This document shows, piece by piece, positions 47,796 through 62,429 of a stretch of DNA of 64,000 bases (positions are counted from its first letter, which is position 1; every line of letters begins with the position of its first letter). Below the pieces are notes generated by a model that was not told the origin of the DNA, did not search any database, and saw nothing but the letters and a program-made list of their open reading frames with translations. The translations under genes were made by a program, and so were the position numbers. The DNA lies in the NCBI GenBank assembly GCA_026874595.1, contig CM049313.1, forward strand, positions 44,170,659 through 44,234,658, written 5' to 3'. Source of the stretch: Sipunculus nudus. Its lineage: Eukaryota > Annelida > Sipuncula > Golfingiida > Sipunculidae.

Positions 47796-50700
47796 AAGTG
47801 TTTGTTTGAAAAAAAACTCAACACTTCTCTCTGCCATCTTAAAAATTATTGTCATTTTCCCTTTGGAAATTATTATTGTTACTCCTTTTGATGCTATTAT
47901 CATTGCACATTTAATCTAAATAAGGATTGTTTTTACAATGTTACTTACTATGATTATTCATGGCCTGAATGAACAGAAGTTATTAAATATTGGGAACCCC
48001 TTAAATAGTTTCAACAGCTTATTAAGGATAGGCTCACACATTTTCTGTGTTTTTGGTAAAATAATTGTTTACCATTTGCCTGTCAGATGGCAGCACTGGA
48101 GCAGGTCGCTTTGCCCTTCCTGGCATATTCAGAAGTACCAGGGCATTGTTAGAGAATTTCATGCAGTATTCATTCCAGCTGGAGTAGGAATTCTGCATGT
48201 GCTTTTACTTGATACATTTTTTAGTGTGCTCTAATGTCTTATAATTATAACACTATAGGATGACTTTTATTTGATGCTGTACATCTTTTTGAAGGTATCA
48301 AACTAGCTGTGAATACATGACTTAGTAGGCACTTATATTAGGCTGAGTTGTGATACAAGCCATAGGAGGAATGCATGGCAGTGGTCTTATGTTGCATTGA
48401 TATCATAGTAAACAGCCCATAATCTTAACATTAGGCAACAAATGATAAATGAACACAAAAGAATACATGTGAACTCACAACTCAAACTGAAACTCCATCT
48501 GCAAGGTAATGAGTCATTTCCTGTATTGTGTACAAATTGACTGCCATCCATTAACCCTTGTGAGCCATGTTTGTATTCATGACATAAGAAATTAAAAAAA
48601 CATGTTGAGGGATTTACCAATATGCTGAGTTAAAACAAAATTTTTCTTCTTATGGGAAGTGTTGTTAGAAAGTATACTAAAAAAGCTAACAATTGGTCTG
48701 GTTTATGTCAAGTGACAGTGTACTTGTAGAACATGAGGCATTGTCAAAGAAGATGAAAGGATTTTGATCCTCAGTGACAAATAGTGTGGTCCTTGCTGAA
48801 GGATGTAAGGGCACTCTGACTAGTACACTGGTCTTAAACTCTGTCAGAGGCCTAAAAATGGTGCTAGTTTTAAACTGACTTTCACAAAAAAAGTCATCTT
48901 CAAGATTGCTTTTAAAGCCATATATTCACCTGCTTTATTGGTAGAATTCATGTGATTTCACTATAGGTAATCCTCCTGAGACAAATTCTTGTAACACCAC
49001 CTTGATGCATGCTTATCAAAAAGCTGTTAGTAAACAAAGTATGCAGACACATGTTGACAAACATAAAACCAGCTGACCCAAGTTGGTTGATTCTGCAATA
49101 GGTGATGGCGAGGAGAGCATGGGAAGCAACACCATCTTTATTCATATGCAAGCCTCTGGTTCTCTGATCTGCCACCACATGTCCTTGCTGGATGTGTGGC
49201 ATCCCCCCCCAGGTTATAAACACATGGATATAAAAAAGACAAGGAGAGATGCCAGCAATTATGGAACTGCTGAAAATGGAAGATTTTCAGCAGATGTGCC
49301 ATAAACCAGTTTCAATACTCCTATACCTCATCAAATTCATACTTTTTCAAAGATTTTCAAGCTTGATTTAACCAGATTTGACAGAGCTTACTTTAATCAT
49401 TTTTAATTGATCTAATGCCATGATCACAGAAAAGCAAGTAATAACAAGCACAAAACTTTACTATTAAATGAACGCAAAGGATCAAATAATAAATGTTTAT
49501 AGGAGGAATTGAAAATTGATATGTCTGCTTTGCTACGAAAGAAAGGCCTTTTAATGATCATTGTAGGTTCAAGCACTTTAAAGACCGGGTTCCACTATAA
49601 ATACCAGGGGGCGTCACTGGGCAACATGGAGTTTAACATAAAATCTGCAACTGTTCACTTGGGCTCTGACTATATTTTGAGTATTAGCTGGGAACAAAGT
49701 TGTTATCTGAGATGGATTATGGCAGACATGTTCCTTACACTACAAATAACTGAAATTAATTATGTTTCATGTATGAAGTTATGTGGTTTCTGCAGGAAAA
49801 TGATTTTTATGTGCCCATGCCAGTCCCAGTTCAAATTTAGCGGGGGAGGTGCAAAGTCACAGCAGGCGCCAATCAGATGGCAGCCAGTATGTATATAAAC
49901 AACAGCATGTGGCCTCCTGTAGAGGCAGGGTATGCTGTGTCATTAGTCGGTTCAAAATGCTGGTACTCACCAAACCACATCCTTGCTGAAACTGATCACT
50001 GTGCATATTTTAATTTTATTCCATAATGGCTCTGAAATAATTGAATTGAAAAAGCAGTTTATACCAACATTTTGTCAGAAACAACACCTACATGACACAG
50101 AATGGGAGTATATACTACACAGCAGGCAGGTATTTCCTACACCAGTTTTCAACAGTGTAAAGCTGTGCTGCTGCAGGACTGAATAAAATTCTGGGTCAGT
50201 GTAGTGTAAGGCCATGGACTGGGATATGAACCCGATTTGGTTATTTCAATAATTTAGGGAATTTCTCAATACAGACAAAACACATATAGGCCTACATATT
50301 TAATATAATTGACTGAGTCATATTTAAATGAAACTAACAGTATTTTAACATAAGTTCTTGTTACAAAAATACTAAATAAAGTCTAAACAAATTTGAAATG
50401 AATTATGCTCGAAAAACCTTATTAACCACTGAATTTCTTTGTGCTGCCTTTGAACCCTGCCTTGTAGCTTGAACATATCTTTCAATCCAGTCATTAATCT
50501 TGATTTACCCTTGGGGGGGGGGGGGGCAGGCAAGCAAGGTGACAAGCACAGGGCCAGCAAATTTGGTGTGCTGGTGTATACATATTACACAGGCAGCTGT
50601 ACTAAGGGGGTATCTGTTTGGTATCAGTTGATTAGTATCACCTTCCTCTGACTATTCAAAATACTTGTATTCCACAGCAATCACATATATTTCAAAATCT

Positions 50701-51285
50701 TTGCCATTCCATTCAAATATAAAATATGTACAGGGATCCAAGGAGACATTAAGTTGTTTTCTGATTCACACTTACACACTTACTGACTGAGCCAGTACAA
50801 AAGAACAGACCACTAGGTCATGCAGTAAACCACGTGCACTGACTGAATGCTGTGTGAAAAGCTGGACCCTGGCTGTCAGTCACAGTCACATGACCTATCG
50901 TGTTACAAGGGAAAACCCCAAGTGAACCACTGGGTTCAGAATCCCGGCCTTTAAGTCCTTCAAGAACCATGCACACCCTGACAGGTCTGTTGACAGATAG
51001 ATGGCATTTCATACCAAAACATTTTTATCAAATACACTCCAGAATTAAATGTGAGATCAGGATATAAAAAACTAGATATTACTTGGCACTAGTATCTTCA
51101 GACAATTAATCCCCCCCCCTCTTAAGAATAGGCCCCCCATCTTCAGCAGCATATACTGACACTTGGCATAAAACTATGGTTTCTTCCATCTATCAACCAG
51201 GGAAACAATATTTTCCCCCAAATGTGGGGGCCAATACAGTGAATCACTCATAAGAAAAGGAGATTAATTTATACTACAAAAATGG
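47796..51285. other. Intergenic between the convergent genes, no supported gene
   Basis: AT-rich. A 129-codon open stretch at 49509-49898 starts from TTG and has no recognisable family or splice context. A G-run lies at 50513-50526. Nothing else identified. Confidence 0.45.
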
Positions 51286-52260
51286 TAAGGTAGGTGGCGC
51301 CACCTGTCTGCCTGACAAGAAAACTCTCCAAGATGGATGCACATGCCAATTTGGAGATGAACACATTGAAGGACTCCTCACATATGAGCTATGTTCAACT
51401 AAAACAAATGTACGGATGGACACCACACACAAAAAATGGCAGGTGGCACCGCTAGTCTTGAGTACAAGATGGAGGAGTCCAAAATATATGGATATGTACA
51501 ATTTCAGGCCAATAGGGCAAATCACTCCTAAGAAAAGAGCATCAATTTATTCTACAAATATGGGAAGGTTGGTAGCGCCACCTGTCTGGATTACGAGAAA
51601 ACTTACCAAGATGGATGGACAAGCCAAATTTTAGACCAATACCTTGAACCACTCCGGTCTCCGGATATATGAGCAATTTTCACTTAAAGCACATGTAGAG
51701 ATGGACACCACAGCAAACATTTGCAGATGGCACCACCAGTCTTGAACACAAGATGGCGGTATCCAAGATCAATAGACATGCACTTTTTCAGCCCAATCTG
51801 TCCATTAGTTTTACACTTATAATGCTCACAGTACTGTCAAGTGACAAAGATGGTGTATTAAAAGGCGCGAAAACAAGAAAAAGGCAGGTGGCGCCACCTA
51901 TCTTCCATAGAAGACAAAGCTATCCAAGATCTTTGGTCAGTTTGAATTTTTGACCAATCTATGCATCCCTTTTTGATACATTTATAAGCACCATAAATGG
52001 CAATATTCAAGGCCAATATAAAATAAAAGGTCATGACCCCAATTTAAATATACATCATCCCATAGCCCATATGTATATGCATAATATGAAAGAAATCTGT
52101 CCATTAGTATTTGACTTCTAATGCTCACAGTACTGTTAAGTGGCAATGATGGTGGTATTAAACAGCATGAAAACAAGAAAAGGATAATAGGTGGCCCCAC
52201 CAGTTTTCTGGTACATCAAAACACTATCCACGATCTTCGGTCAACTTGATTTTTGGACAA
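51286..52260. repeat. Palindrome-bearing modules with a period near 150 bp
   Basis: GGTGGCGCCACC or one- to two-base variants occur at 51293, 51442, 51571, 51727, 51888 and 52190. They are followed by stretches like CACCTGTCTG and CCAAGATGGATGGAC. Related to the arrays at 7300 and 14930. Confidence 0.7.
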
Positions 52261-52589
52261 TCCATGCAAGATTTCTCGAGATATTTAAGAATTTGTGCAA
52301 TTTTCTCCCTAAATGGACTTATTCAAGGTCAAGGGTCACCCTCGTAGTAAAGGTCATGACCCAATTTTAAATAGGCTTCATCCTCTCACCCATATCTATG
52401 CACATGTCAAGTCTGGTAAAGATCTGAGAAAAATTTTTTCAGTTATCGCATCCAAAAGAAATCTCTGGCGGTGGCCTACCTTGCTTAACCCATATAGTAT
52501 CCCGACTTTGGAGATACAATAAAATGTGAGTACAGGCCATTAAGCATAAATCAGTGACATAAACATTTATAACATAAAGAAAACACCTG

Positions 52590-52883
52590 AAAAATCTCAA
52601 ATGGTTTATTTAGTTTTATACAAAGTACAGACATCAGGTAACCATGACAACTGCTGGATGAACAAGTATTACCAAGAAAGCACGTGGCAGTGACAAAGTA
52701 CTGAAATTATATCCCGATTATCTATATGTATATAAATATATATATATATATATATACATATATATATCTATATATATATATATATCTTCTTCTCAATCCA
52801 CATCCATGATTATGTAAATTCATGATTTAATAGTTATATTTAACCAACACAATATTAATTATATATATATATGTGTGTGTGTG

Positions 52884-52936
<53 letters not shown>

Positions 52937-55900
52937 CTGCACAATGGTGTGGAGCATACCACTTATAAATACCAGATATACCATGATCACTTGATATGCT
53001 GTATAAAAAGACCTTATAAAATAACTGGCCCAGAACTGAAAATTTAGCCTATCATTGATTATCACTGAATGTGACAACCAAACATGATATACACAGACTC
53101 TTGAGTCTTCAATCTGGTGCAGGAATAAATTGATGGCATACTTTTTTTGTTAAATGACTGTTTAACAGGATACATTTGATATGCTGCTCTTTAATAAAGC
53201 ATTTTCTTTTAAAAGACTGATAAACTTAAAAATCTTTTGATTTGTTGAAAATGTTTGACCATTTGGTTGTAAATAACAGCATGAATCTAAATAAAATAAT
53301 GAAGAAAATAAAAATAAAAATCAATGATCTTACACAGTTAGGCTATGATGAACTTATTTGATAAATATATACCAAAAAAATTTGGCTGGACACTACTCAA
53401 TGCTTAAAGGAACACCTTATCACAAACTTGTGTTAACAGAAAATTCATGTAATATGTACAGAGCAGAAAATTTATATAATTTGTAAAGTAAAAGCTATTA
53501 TAAATAGATATATTAATCTTTTTGTCATACCTCACATTTCAAGTCTTAGGATTTTCAGTATAAATACTTGTGTGTGACATTTCGCTCACAAAAGTGGATT
53601 TTAAGATATCATGATGTGTCACCTAGAACAAATTCATAAGTCCTTCATTGAATTAATTTTTAAATCCAACATTATACATGCTCATAAAACATTTATTACA
53701 AAGAGTAAACATCATAAAGAGATCAAATAATTATGCAGATATGTTCTTCATTCAGCCAAAAAATCAACTAGAACAAATGACAAATCAGCGGAACGATTTT
53801 GAGTATGTAAATAATATGCTACTGGGTCAAGCAAGGTCCTCCAGTAATCACCTGTTCCAGAAATAATTTAAACCCTTCCTGAGCCAATCAGCAAACACCC
53901 GCTGTGGCAAATATGGTGATATTTCTACAGATTTTTCTAAGTTCATTCTCATATCTTAATCAAGAGGTTAGGATTTCTGGTTTATGCCCAGTCAGGCAAG
54001 TAACATCTGGCATTTACTTGTCCTACAAAAATCAGTGATTGTAGCTATGAACAAGTGTGTACCAATTGATAGTCTTGCAGGTTTTATGTGGGTTACCCAC
54101 TGATATTGAGTCCTGCACCAGGCAGCAAATGAATAACAAATTTTTTCAATATTTCAAATCAAAACTTCACAGCTCTATAAGTCTGCACAGCCAATTATAA
54201 AGATGAGTCAAGTTTCTAAATCTGCAAAATTCTTTCAGAAATTACAAGACAGTGACAGGCAGTAATATGGCATGCAAGAAGGCCCTCTGGTGGAAAAGTT
54301 TTGAATCAAACAGATAAATTACATGATAAATGTGACATAGCCTATAAATATATTTATACAGAATATATATATAAAAAAATGCAGCAGAACAAATAGCAAT
54401 AATTTCAGAAGTCTCATTAAGTATATTTTAAGAATATTCTGGACACCAATTAACTTATAACAGATCAAATGAATAAAGTACCCTAGTGACTATGGATTTT
54501 AAAAATAAGTATTAAAACACACCAGAAAACCAGAAAACTTTGGAGCAATAAAGATATAAAAAAGAGTTAATATGAAATGCAGAAAAAAAGTGAACATTTC
54601 AGATATAATAATGATCAAACCCATTGTTATGTACATATTAAATAAAAATACATAAGAATGATAATACAAACTAAATAAGAGTACCACTGATGTCCCACAA
54701 CGTTAAAAGGTAACCCTGTATACATTAACATGCAGGTATTCAAAGACTGGAGTACATGACCTCAGCATATGAGAAAATATAACACCAAGTACTCAACTCA
54801 TGGTTAACACAAGCAGAATTTAAAATGTAAAAAAAAGGTAAGAGTCTGCTTTGTTTTATGAACTAGAAATACAAAGTTTGAATTATAAAATCTATTTTTC
54901 CTGTGACTTATGTATTCAAAATATTTAAACGTTTATAAATTAATAAACCAATGTCAAATGAGGGAGGACAAACCCCAACTATTAAAAAATGTGCATTCTT
55001 TCCAGCTGAAATAAAGAACAGGTGCAAATGATATAAATCATTTCATCATGAACTAAATAAACCATGATACCCTTTGTGCCCCTTTCATACACAAGAGGTT
55101 TCAAATCATTTTTGGCAATAACAAAATCAAAAAGTTATCAGGAGGTTTCTTCATATTGATGCAAGGCTTATCCAAATGATGTGGTGTCAGTCTACCCACA
55201 AACAGACCTTGTTGGTTATTATAACTGCCAATTAATTATGCTAAACAAAGTGAAAACCCCATGTTTCAACGAACAAAAACCAACTCCAGAACTTCTGTGC
55301 TGACTCTTACCAACAAATGAAATCTGAACACTAGATAAGTTAAATAATTTGGTGCCAGATGGCAACATCTGTCCTTGTGTTGCCATTTCTTCACACCAAA
55401 GCTTACCAACTAGGCAAGGTGCAGCATAAAAACAGAAGCTTTGATATGTGGAGCATTAAGCAGCAGTAGTTCAGTCAAACTTCTGAACTGACAATGGTGC
55501 TTTATGATGTATCCTCAAGCATTTTGTTACAATATACTACAAAATGTTTTGACTTTGTTAATTTTTAAACCATTCTGAAACAACCAAATGAACAGGTTAT
55601 AGAACGCTTTGGCTTATCCTATCTGAAAAAAATATTGGGGATTCTATATGAACACTAAATATGCTTTGTCAATTGTTCTGAAACATGTGTGCAAAGTTTT
55701 TTAAATACATACATGTCAGATATTAAATGTATATATATGACACACAAGAAGCAGAAGGAATAGTGATAATACTGAGTCAACATCTTTACCCTGTTGTCTG
55801 TATCACTCAACTTGGACCTGATGGATTTCTAGGTGAGCGGTACAACAATCAATTGAAAAATATGTATATGCACCTTGATCAAAAGGTTAATATTTTAAGG

Positions 55901-57595
55901 AATCCAAATTGAATTTTTTTTTTCAGGAATCCCCAAAGAAAAATGCTGGATAAAGTCATCATTCAAGATTTATCATACAATCAGTAAATATTTTTTTAAA
56001 TAACTGCAGGTCACCTTTTGATATATTTACTAAACATCAGATTTTTTTAAATAACTGTGCATCCTTTTTTCTCATGATATATACCACAAGGTGACAATTT
56101 TTTAATAACAGTCAGTCTTTTTTTCAACACTTCTAAATAATCTGTTAACATTTTTAGTCTTCTTTCACTACATTTGTTTACACCAGCTGAACTTACTTGT
56201 GAATGCAGAATCATGATGTACACAGCTGACCCAACAAAATTTAAACTATAAAGATTCTGCCTCTTCATGACAATATTTAATACAAAGCTGAAGTCAAATA
56301 CAAGAGACATGATAATACAAACTGATAAAAAAAGCACAGAGTCTTGCATGGTCAAATACACACATTAATCTGTGTGGTCAAATACAAATCTTCAAATACA
56401 AATTCTTGAAAACAAAATGGGATATATTTAAATTCCACCATTATTAGCAATATCCTTAATATTTAATACCTGTCACCGACGTAAAAAATACTCAAAAAAT
56501 AAAGGAGCAACTGCCCTAGTCACAAAACTTTTAAATACAAGTCTTGTATTCTTACTATATTAAGAATAACAAAGAATTATTTAAAGAGCTCTAAATCTAG
56601 AATTAAATTGTAAGTGCTCTAATTGAGAATCAAACTGTGTACTCAATGAATCCATAGCAAGGATGAAATCTTCATACATTTTAATCATTCACAACCAATA
56701 CATGTAGGATAACCTAATCCCTACCTTTAATGATAACCTTTAGAATCATAAAAAAAATACACAAAGCTCAATCCACACTGGAAAGAATAACACCAAAGAA
56801 TTCATTCAAATTTTGTTTTTGACTCTTTTCAGAATGGTTAAATTAAATGAAGCTCAATGTACACAAGAATGTTTCTTTAATAAAATCACATATCCTGACC
56901 ACAGTTTAAGTTAAACATATGTCCATATCCCACACAAGACTCACTTTATGCGCACAATATCAATGGAAACAGACTTTTATAAATACTTTCACACATATAT
57001 TATATAGACAGATGAGGTAACTACTGGACAACAGTTCTGCACTTCCGTCACATCAGGACTTCTTACCTGGAGGCTGCCTCTATTTCAGGGACCTGCTGGG
57101 CTCATTAATATTTATTAACACCTATACTTGTGAATATACATTTTCCCTGTCATACATAATATTAATAATTTATGTAACATGGCCCTTACCCATAAATATT
57201 AATTTTTTGTTCATAATTATTTATATATCCAACAAGAAACAAAGCAGAAGTTTACAAATTTTACTCATTTATTAATAATCATGATGAATTCATGATGAAT
57301 ATTAATATTTGCACAATTCCACTAAATTAAAATTTATTTTATGAATATTATAGTCCTGTCATAAAAAATGAGTCTGGTGGAATACACCAATGAGTAAAGA
57401 AACTTATTTGTAATAATCATGAGCATTTGGTTGTTCCGTTTCTGAGAGGTGTGTGTGATGTAATAAATGATCAATACTCATGAGCCACTGCTGGTCCCTG
57501 ATATAACCATGACCCATCTGGTCACCTCTCAGTTACCAAGACAACCTCCACTTTTTCTCAGACCCTCAAATCAGCATTCTTCACTCAGACATCCA
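52590..57595 (-). other. pygo: Probable long 3' UTR of pygopus
   Basis: Leftward of the stop codon about 5 kb of AT-rich DNA shows no coding sequence and no recognisable transposon. A minus-strand AATAAA (TTTATT at 52605-52610) is followed by GT-rich sequence, a plausible end. The stretch contains two TA microsatellites near its left end. Other AATAAA-like signals exist inside, so the true end is uncertain. Confidence 0.4.
52734..52935. repeat. Two TA-rich microsatellites
   Basis: TA tracts at about 52734-52785 and 52858-52935 (with TG inside) lie near the presumed end of the pygopus 3' UTR. Confidence 0.9.
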
Positions 57596-58174
57596 TTATG
57601 GCTTCAGTTTCACTAGAGGGATATTTTTCATCATTAGGCATCTATCACATACCCACTCAGCGTAAACTTCCTGCCGTAACAAATGATACGCTGGATCAGA
57701 CAGTCCAGTACAAAGTCGGTGGAACCAGAAGTTACATCCACTCTCACACAGAATCGCTTCATCATTTTCGTGGACTTCTTTGTGGCAGATCCCACAAGGG
57801 TATATTGGTGGGGCATTTGGGTTGGACGGGTTGAATACCATTGGTTGGTTCGGAGGATACGTTTTTCCATTATCTAGATGTCCTGGGTGGCCGATGGCTC
57901 CCGGGGGCCCAAGAGGCCCAACAGGACGAACCTGCATTGGAAACTGATTGTTAAAAACAGGTGGCCCTGGACTGAATGGAGGGCTCCCGTACTGAGAGTT
58001 GATCTGTGGTACCCCTATGTTGCTGTTTGGTGGCCCACTCACAGGGGGCACTCCTTGTCGAATTGCTGCTGCCGTTGTAAAAGGATCGTCAAACGGATTC
58101 TGGGTTAGAAAGGCTCCCCCTCTATCAGCAGACAGGGGTGGTATTAACTCCGGAAGGCTTGAACCTGGACTGGG
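57596..58174 (-). CDS. pygo: Pygopus, terminal coding exon with C-terminal PHD finger
   Basis: Pygopus is a nuclear co-activator of Wnt/beta-catenin target genes. Its PHD finger binds methylated histone H3 Lys4 and BCL9/Legless. Reading leftward from a CAG acceptor (Pro codon at 58174), the exon encodes 192 residues in phase 0 and stops at TAA 57598-57596. The first 124 residues are a Pro/Gly/Asn-rich linker containing NPFDDPF (residues 26-32), the NPF motif typical of the family. Residues 125-180 form the PHD finger. All eight zinc ligands are visible: Cys127, Cys130, Cys143, Cys147, His152, Cys155, Cys176 and Cys179 (numbered within this exon), with the Pygopus-like run AILCESGCNFWFHRLCTG. 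A 13-residue tail (MMKNIPLVKLKP preceded by Leu) follows. Exons with the N-terminal homology domain and NLS are not in the window, so this gene is partial. Confidence 0.94.
   Translation of the reverse strand, partial: PSPGSSLPELIPPLSADRGGAFLTQNPFDDPFTTAAAIRQGVPPVSGPPNSNIGVPQINSQYGSPPFSPGPPVFNNQFPMQVRPVGPLGPPGAIGHPGHLDNGKTYPPNQPMVFNPSNPNAPPIYPCGICHKEVHENDEAILCESGCNFWFHRLCTGLSDPAYHLLRQEVYAEWVCDRCLMMKNIPLVKLKP
57635..57802 (-). other. pygo: PHD zinc finger of Pygopus
   Basis: The Cys4-His-Cys3 pattern is complete (YPCGIC, LCESGC, WFHRLC, WVCDRC). Spacing and the FHRLCTGLSD block are characteristic of Pygopus rather than of generic PHD proteins. Confidence 0.95.
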
Positions 58175-60177
58175 CTGCAACAAAATATAAAACAAAGGAT
58201 GTTCAAAAAATCTACACTGATAAAATAAATGAAGATCTGCTCGATTATTTTAATAAACCCTATCAGACAGCATGACAGCTCTGCAGTGATGAATATACCA
58301 GCTATGTTGTCTTGATTTAAGAAACAAATTTTTTTGGAAAACTAAAAACTCAGTAAAAAGATAGTATAAAAGAATGAAAGTTAATCCAAATACTTTTCTA
58401 CAGGATTTTATTATTCTGATTAAATGTTTTCCAGAACACCCCTGAATGTTGTATCAAAACATTTTAGGCCTAACAGATACAATTTGAGCCAAGTTTCCAA
58501 GGAGATTTTAATGGACCTCCATGGATGTTCAGTTAGAAGTTTCTAGATCCAGCAGTTATGAATTGTGCCCTGTTAAAGGACAACTGGCTGGCAGGACCAT
58601 TGACATGGAGTGATCACAAAAGCTCAGATGAATTTCAGTCAGCTGAGCTAAAAATTTTGATTTTTTTTATAAAAGATTTTTTTACCAGCCCAGTGGGTGA
58701 AAAGCCAATGATATTCCGTGATAGCGGGAAATGGATGTAATTCACTGAAAACAGATTTTGAAATGAAATTTGCAACTTGAGACAAAGCTTGGGTAAACTG
58801 GAAAAAAAAATTGGAATTTTCTTCACCAAGTCGTGTGATAACAGCTGTTCCAATTCCTCAGAGCTTTAAGAAAACCAGAATTGTTTAATATCAATTTGCA
58901 ATGGTGACCTGCACCACATTTACTGTCTAATAGAGGTCCCTGCATTGGCCATCAAACATTGCAGCTCGCATGACTGTACGTAGTGACCCATGACTGAATT
59001 TAACAGGGGTAAGGTGTGACCAAAGAGTCGACCCTAAAAACATGCCATGTGCCTGACCTTTATTAATATTCAGACACTCGACCCCTTTTGATTCAAGGGA
59101 ACCCCCTCCTTCCAAACGGCAATGCCCAGAACGCAGTGTACCCTACTTTGTAATGCATGCAAAATGTCAAAGGTCTGCCTTTTTGGGAAAATAATCACGC
59201 TGAATACAAACTTTGTCTAATTTAATCAAAACTAAAGCGGTATTCGAAACCCCTCCGTACGCTTGCATTCACTCCGGCCAACAGTAATTGCATGGGGGGT
59301 AGTCTTCAAAGCCTTTATCACCTTCTAGCATTTTTTTGACAGCATTTTCATTTGTGCTCTTTTCAATCTAAGCTCACTTGTGTATCATATCGCCACGCGC
59401 AGTGAATCTCTTATGCCCCATAAGTTATGCTAGCGCCTAACATGTCACGGAGGATCCGGCACTTTCTTTTTACAGAAATATAACACCAGCTCTAGAGAAA
59501 TTGTATTCAATAGAATAAAACCTGGGCTTTGTTTACCTTGCAAAAACATATATATAATTTGATTTGACATATTGATTTTGTTCCCATGTAAGTTATTTTA
59601 TATTTATGAGAGTAAATATCAAAAAGAATAGTTTAAAGTTGTTATATTTTTTTTTCTATTGTAATTTTATATAGCTTTACACACAACTTGTTACAAGACG
59701 TGCTACCACCAATTTCATGAAGAACTGGCCAGTGCCCAGAGTGCGACCATGTACACATGTGTACAGCTGAGCGCTCCAGCCATGTATCAGCTCTTGTTGA
59801 CAGCATGTGTCATATATTGTTCTTGGCTGGGGGACTACATGCTGATTCATGTAACATGTTTAACATGTACAAGAATGCACCTACACATATTAATTACTGT
59901 TGTGGGATCCTGGTAGCAGATCTATTACCCCGCTGACTGGCACACTGTGACACATCATTATTGGTCAGTTTTGTCCATTAAATTTAAAAGGAAAAAAAAA
60001 AGAAAACTAGACCATTGATTTCTAAAATTTCACCTGTAATTTCAGAATTGGAAATCTAAATTAACATGAGCAGTTCAGAATACACTAAGCAGTAACTTGT
60101 ATATCGCATTCTTGTTACATGTTGTCACATTAAAAGATTATATATGAACTTTTTATTCTCTTTATTTTGAATAAGAA
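58175..60177 (-). other. Intron of pygopus, left part
   Basis: No coding sequence is visible upstream of the pygopus acceptor at 58175. A truncated copy of the repeat-element terminus (GTCAGCTGAGCTA preceded by AGCTCAGATGA) lies at 58620-58650. The rest looks like unique AT-rich DNA. Confidence 0.5.
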
Positions 60178-61077
60178 CAAGGGACCCATGGGTCACGGCG
60201 CTCAGCTGATCCTGATTGGACTATAAATGTATCACCATTGTGATACTATATTGAGTAGATAAAGCTTAGAATATCATGGTCATGTTGGGTTTTATAAAGG
60301 AATATAATGTAATATGTGAGTAAATGATATATGAAATAACCTGACTGATGGATTAATATGGAGTAAAATATAGTGGTTTATTTTTTATTTATTTGGGAGG
60401 GGTCGAAAAAAGCAATTTATTTGAGCAAATATGAATGCAATGAAAGTATGCTAAGCAGTGGTATAATGATGATAAGGCTATTTGTTGAAGGATCTATAGT
60501 GTATGGAAAACTGCAAGAGTTCAATTTGACAGATAAAAGGTTATGATTAACTATACTGATGAGGGGATTTATGAATTTGTGACTGTATGACATAATATCT
60601 TGACAAGATCGGTCTTGACAAGGTGCATTATTTTGATGCCCCTCACGTCTACATATTACACAATATTGACATAATTTCTGGCATGTACATAGGTACCTAT
60701 GGACAAATGGTCAACAGTACTGAACCACCTGGAAGGTGAAAAAATCTTAAAAATATGATGAAATGTAGATAATGTTTGAGAGGAAGAGGTAATCTGGGCC
60801 ATGGTTGGTTTATATGATTGAAGAAAATGTTGCAAATAATATTTGAGACCTGACCATGCCTTTCCATTGGTTACCTTTTTGATAAGCTGTTGACAGTTCA
60901 ACAGTTTACACATTTGTCTGATGAGATCCAATTTATTTGGTAAACCTTTTTTATCAATTTTATGATATGTATAAAGTTGCCATAACTGCCATAAATTGCA
61001 TCAACATTTATAGCTAATGTATCTAGTTTATGGTACCTGTCAACAGAATGGGATGGAGGGAGCAAGGGAGGCAATTA

Positions 61078-61202
61078 GGGAGAGAGAGGGAGAGAGAGAG
61101 AGAAAGAGAGAAAGAAAGATGGAGAAAGAAAGAAAAAAAGCAGAGGAGAGAAAGAGAGAGAAAGAGAGACATAGACTGCCAGAGAGAGAGAGAAAGAGAG
61201 GC
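61078..61202 (+). repeat. GA-rich (GAGA/GAAA) purine microsatellite
   Basis: This is a nearly uninterrupted purine tract on the + strand. It gives open frames by composition only (Arg/Glu/Lys runs on one strand, Leu/Ser on the other). Confidence 0.9.
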
Positions 61203-62429
61203 TCTCTGGTAATTACTGCCTGACCCAGCCTGACCCAGACACTCACAGTGGCAGTAGGTCAGGTCCACCCAGCCTGACCCAGACACTCACAGTAGCAGTA
61301 GGTCAGACCTGAAGGTGTTATGTAACTGCCCAGTACACTGCATTTATACTGATCTGATGCAAACAATGAAGACATGGTACCTGGAAACTTGAATAAAATC
61401 TACAGTTTTTGATCAATTGGTTTCAAATATCAGATTTTAACAGATGAAATGTTAATATGTACATGCTGTGAAAATTATATCCACAGCACTAACAGGAAAA
61501 ATTTGAATATTAATATTTTTTTAAATGGTATCAGGAAAAAAAGAAAAGTATTCTCAGCTATAAAACTAATACATGTGTTAAAATTAATCCAAGGATCAAA
61601 ACACCCAATATATCATACCAGGAGCAAACTGGAGTTGGGAATGTTTAATTTTATGAACTGAAATAAAGGACCAGCAATATAAATTTTGATTATTTAGCCA
61701 GTCTCATGTAACAACTGATACAACCATGAGTTATAAGTCAAACAAATTAAAATCTTTAATGAACACTTGTCAAAGTAATATTTTAAATTTTTGACATATT
61801 TATTCATTATTTTAATTTTGTAATAAATATAAACCAACAAGTTAAAGACCTGGAAGAGACCTGGAAATTTAGATTAATTTAATATAATCAACTGCATCCT
61901 TGTCTATCATTATCTTGCTTCATATAATCCCTAATAGTAAACAACAATTTATTTTAATTATTTATTTTTCATTTTTATGGTTGAAATGAAAAATACCCAA
62001 TGGTGACTGCATGGTGTTATTTGAAATACAATTTTGGCCATCCATGGAAGATCCATAAATGATCAGTAATTGCAAGGTAATCCCCTGTAACTCATTAACT
62101 ATAAATTCCTTTTCCATTTATTTTTTTAAGTTCTTATCATAAACCAAATATTTAAAAAAAAGTTTATTGTTATGTTTATGGCCTAAACAAATACTAGTGG
62201 AGGGGGTTGGACAGTTAGATCCAGTTGAAGCCACCCAAGAGTTGGCTGGCTGCAGAGTGCCTCGCTTCAAGCATGCATAATTGGCCTGAAAGGTCAATGT
62301 GGGGACATAAAAGATGGGCTTCAGTACAGCCAAGGTGTGATATGGTCTCATAAAAACTTTCATAAAAGCTAGTTTTTGACCAATTCCTTTTATAACTTCA
62401 TAATTTAGAAGCTTAAATCCTTACCAGTG

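Noticed and set aside
49509-49898. Open stretch of 129 codons on the + strand
   Set aside because: It starts with TTG, shows no known domain, has no splice or polyadenylation context and lies in intergenic DNA.
61017-61286. Arg/Glu-rich and Leu/Ser-rich open frames
   Set aside because: These are translations of a GA-rich microsatellite.
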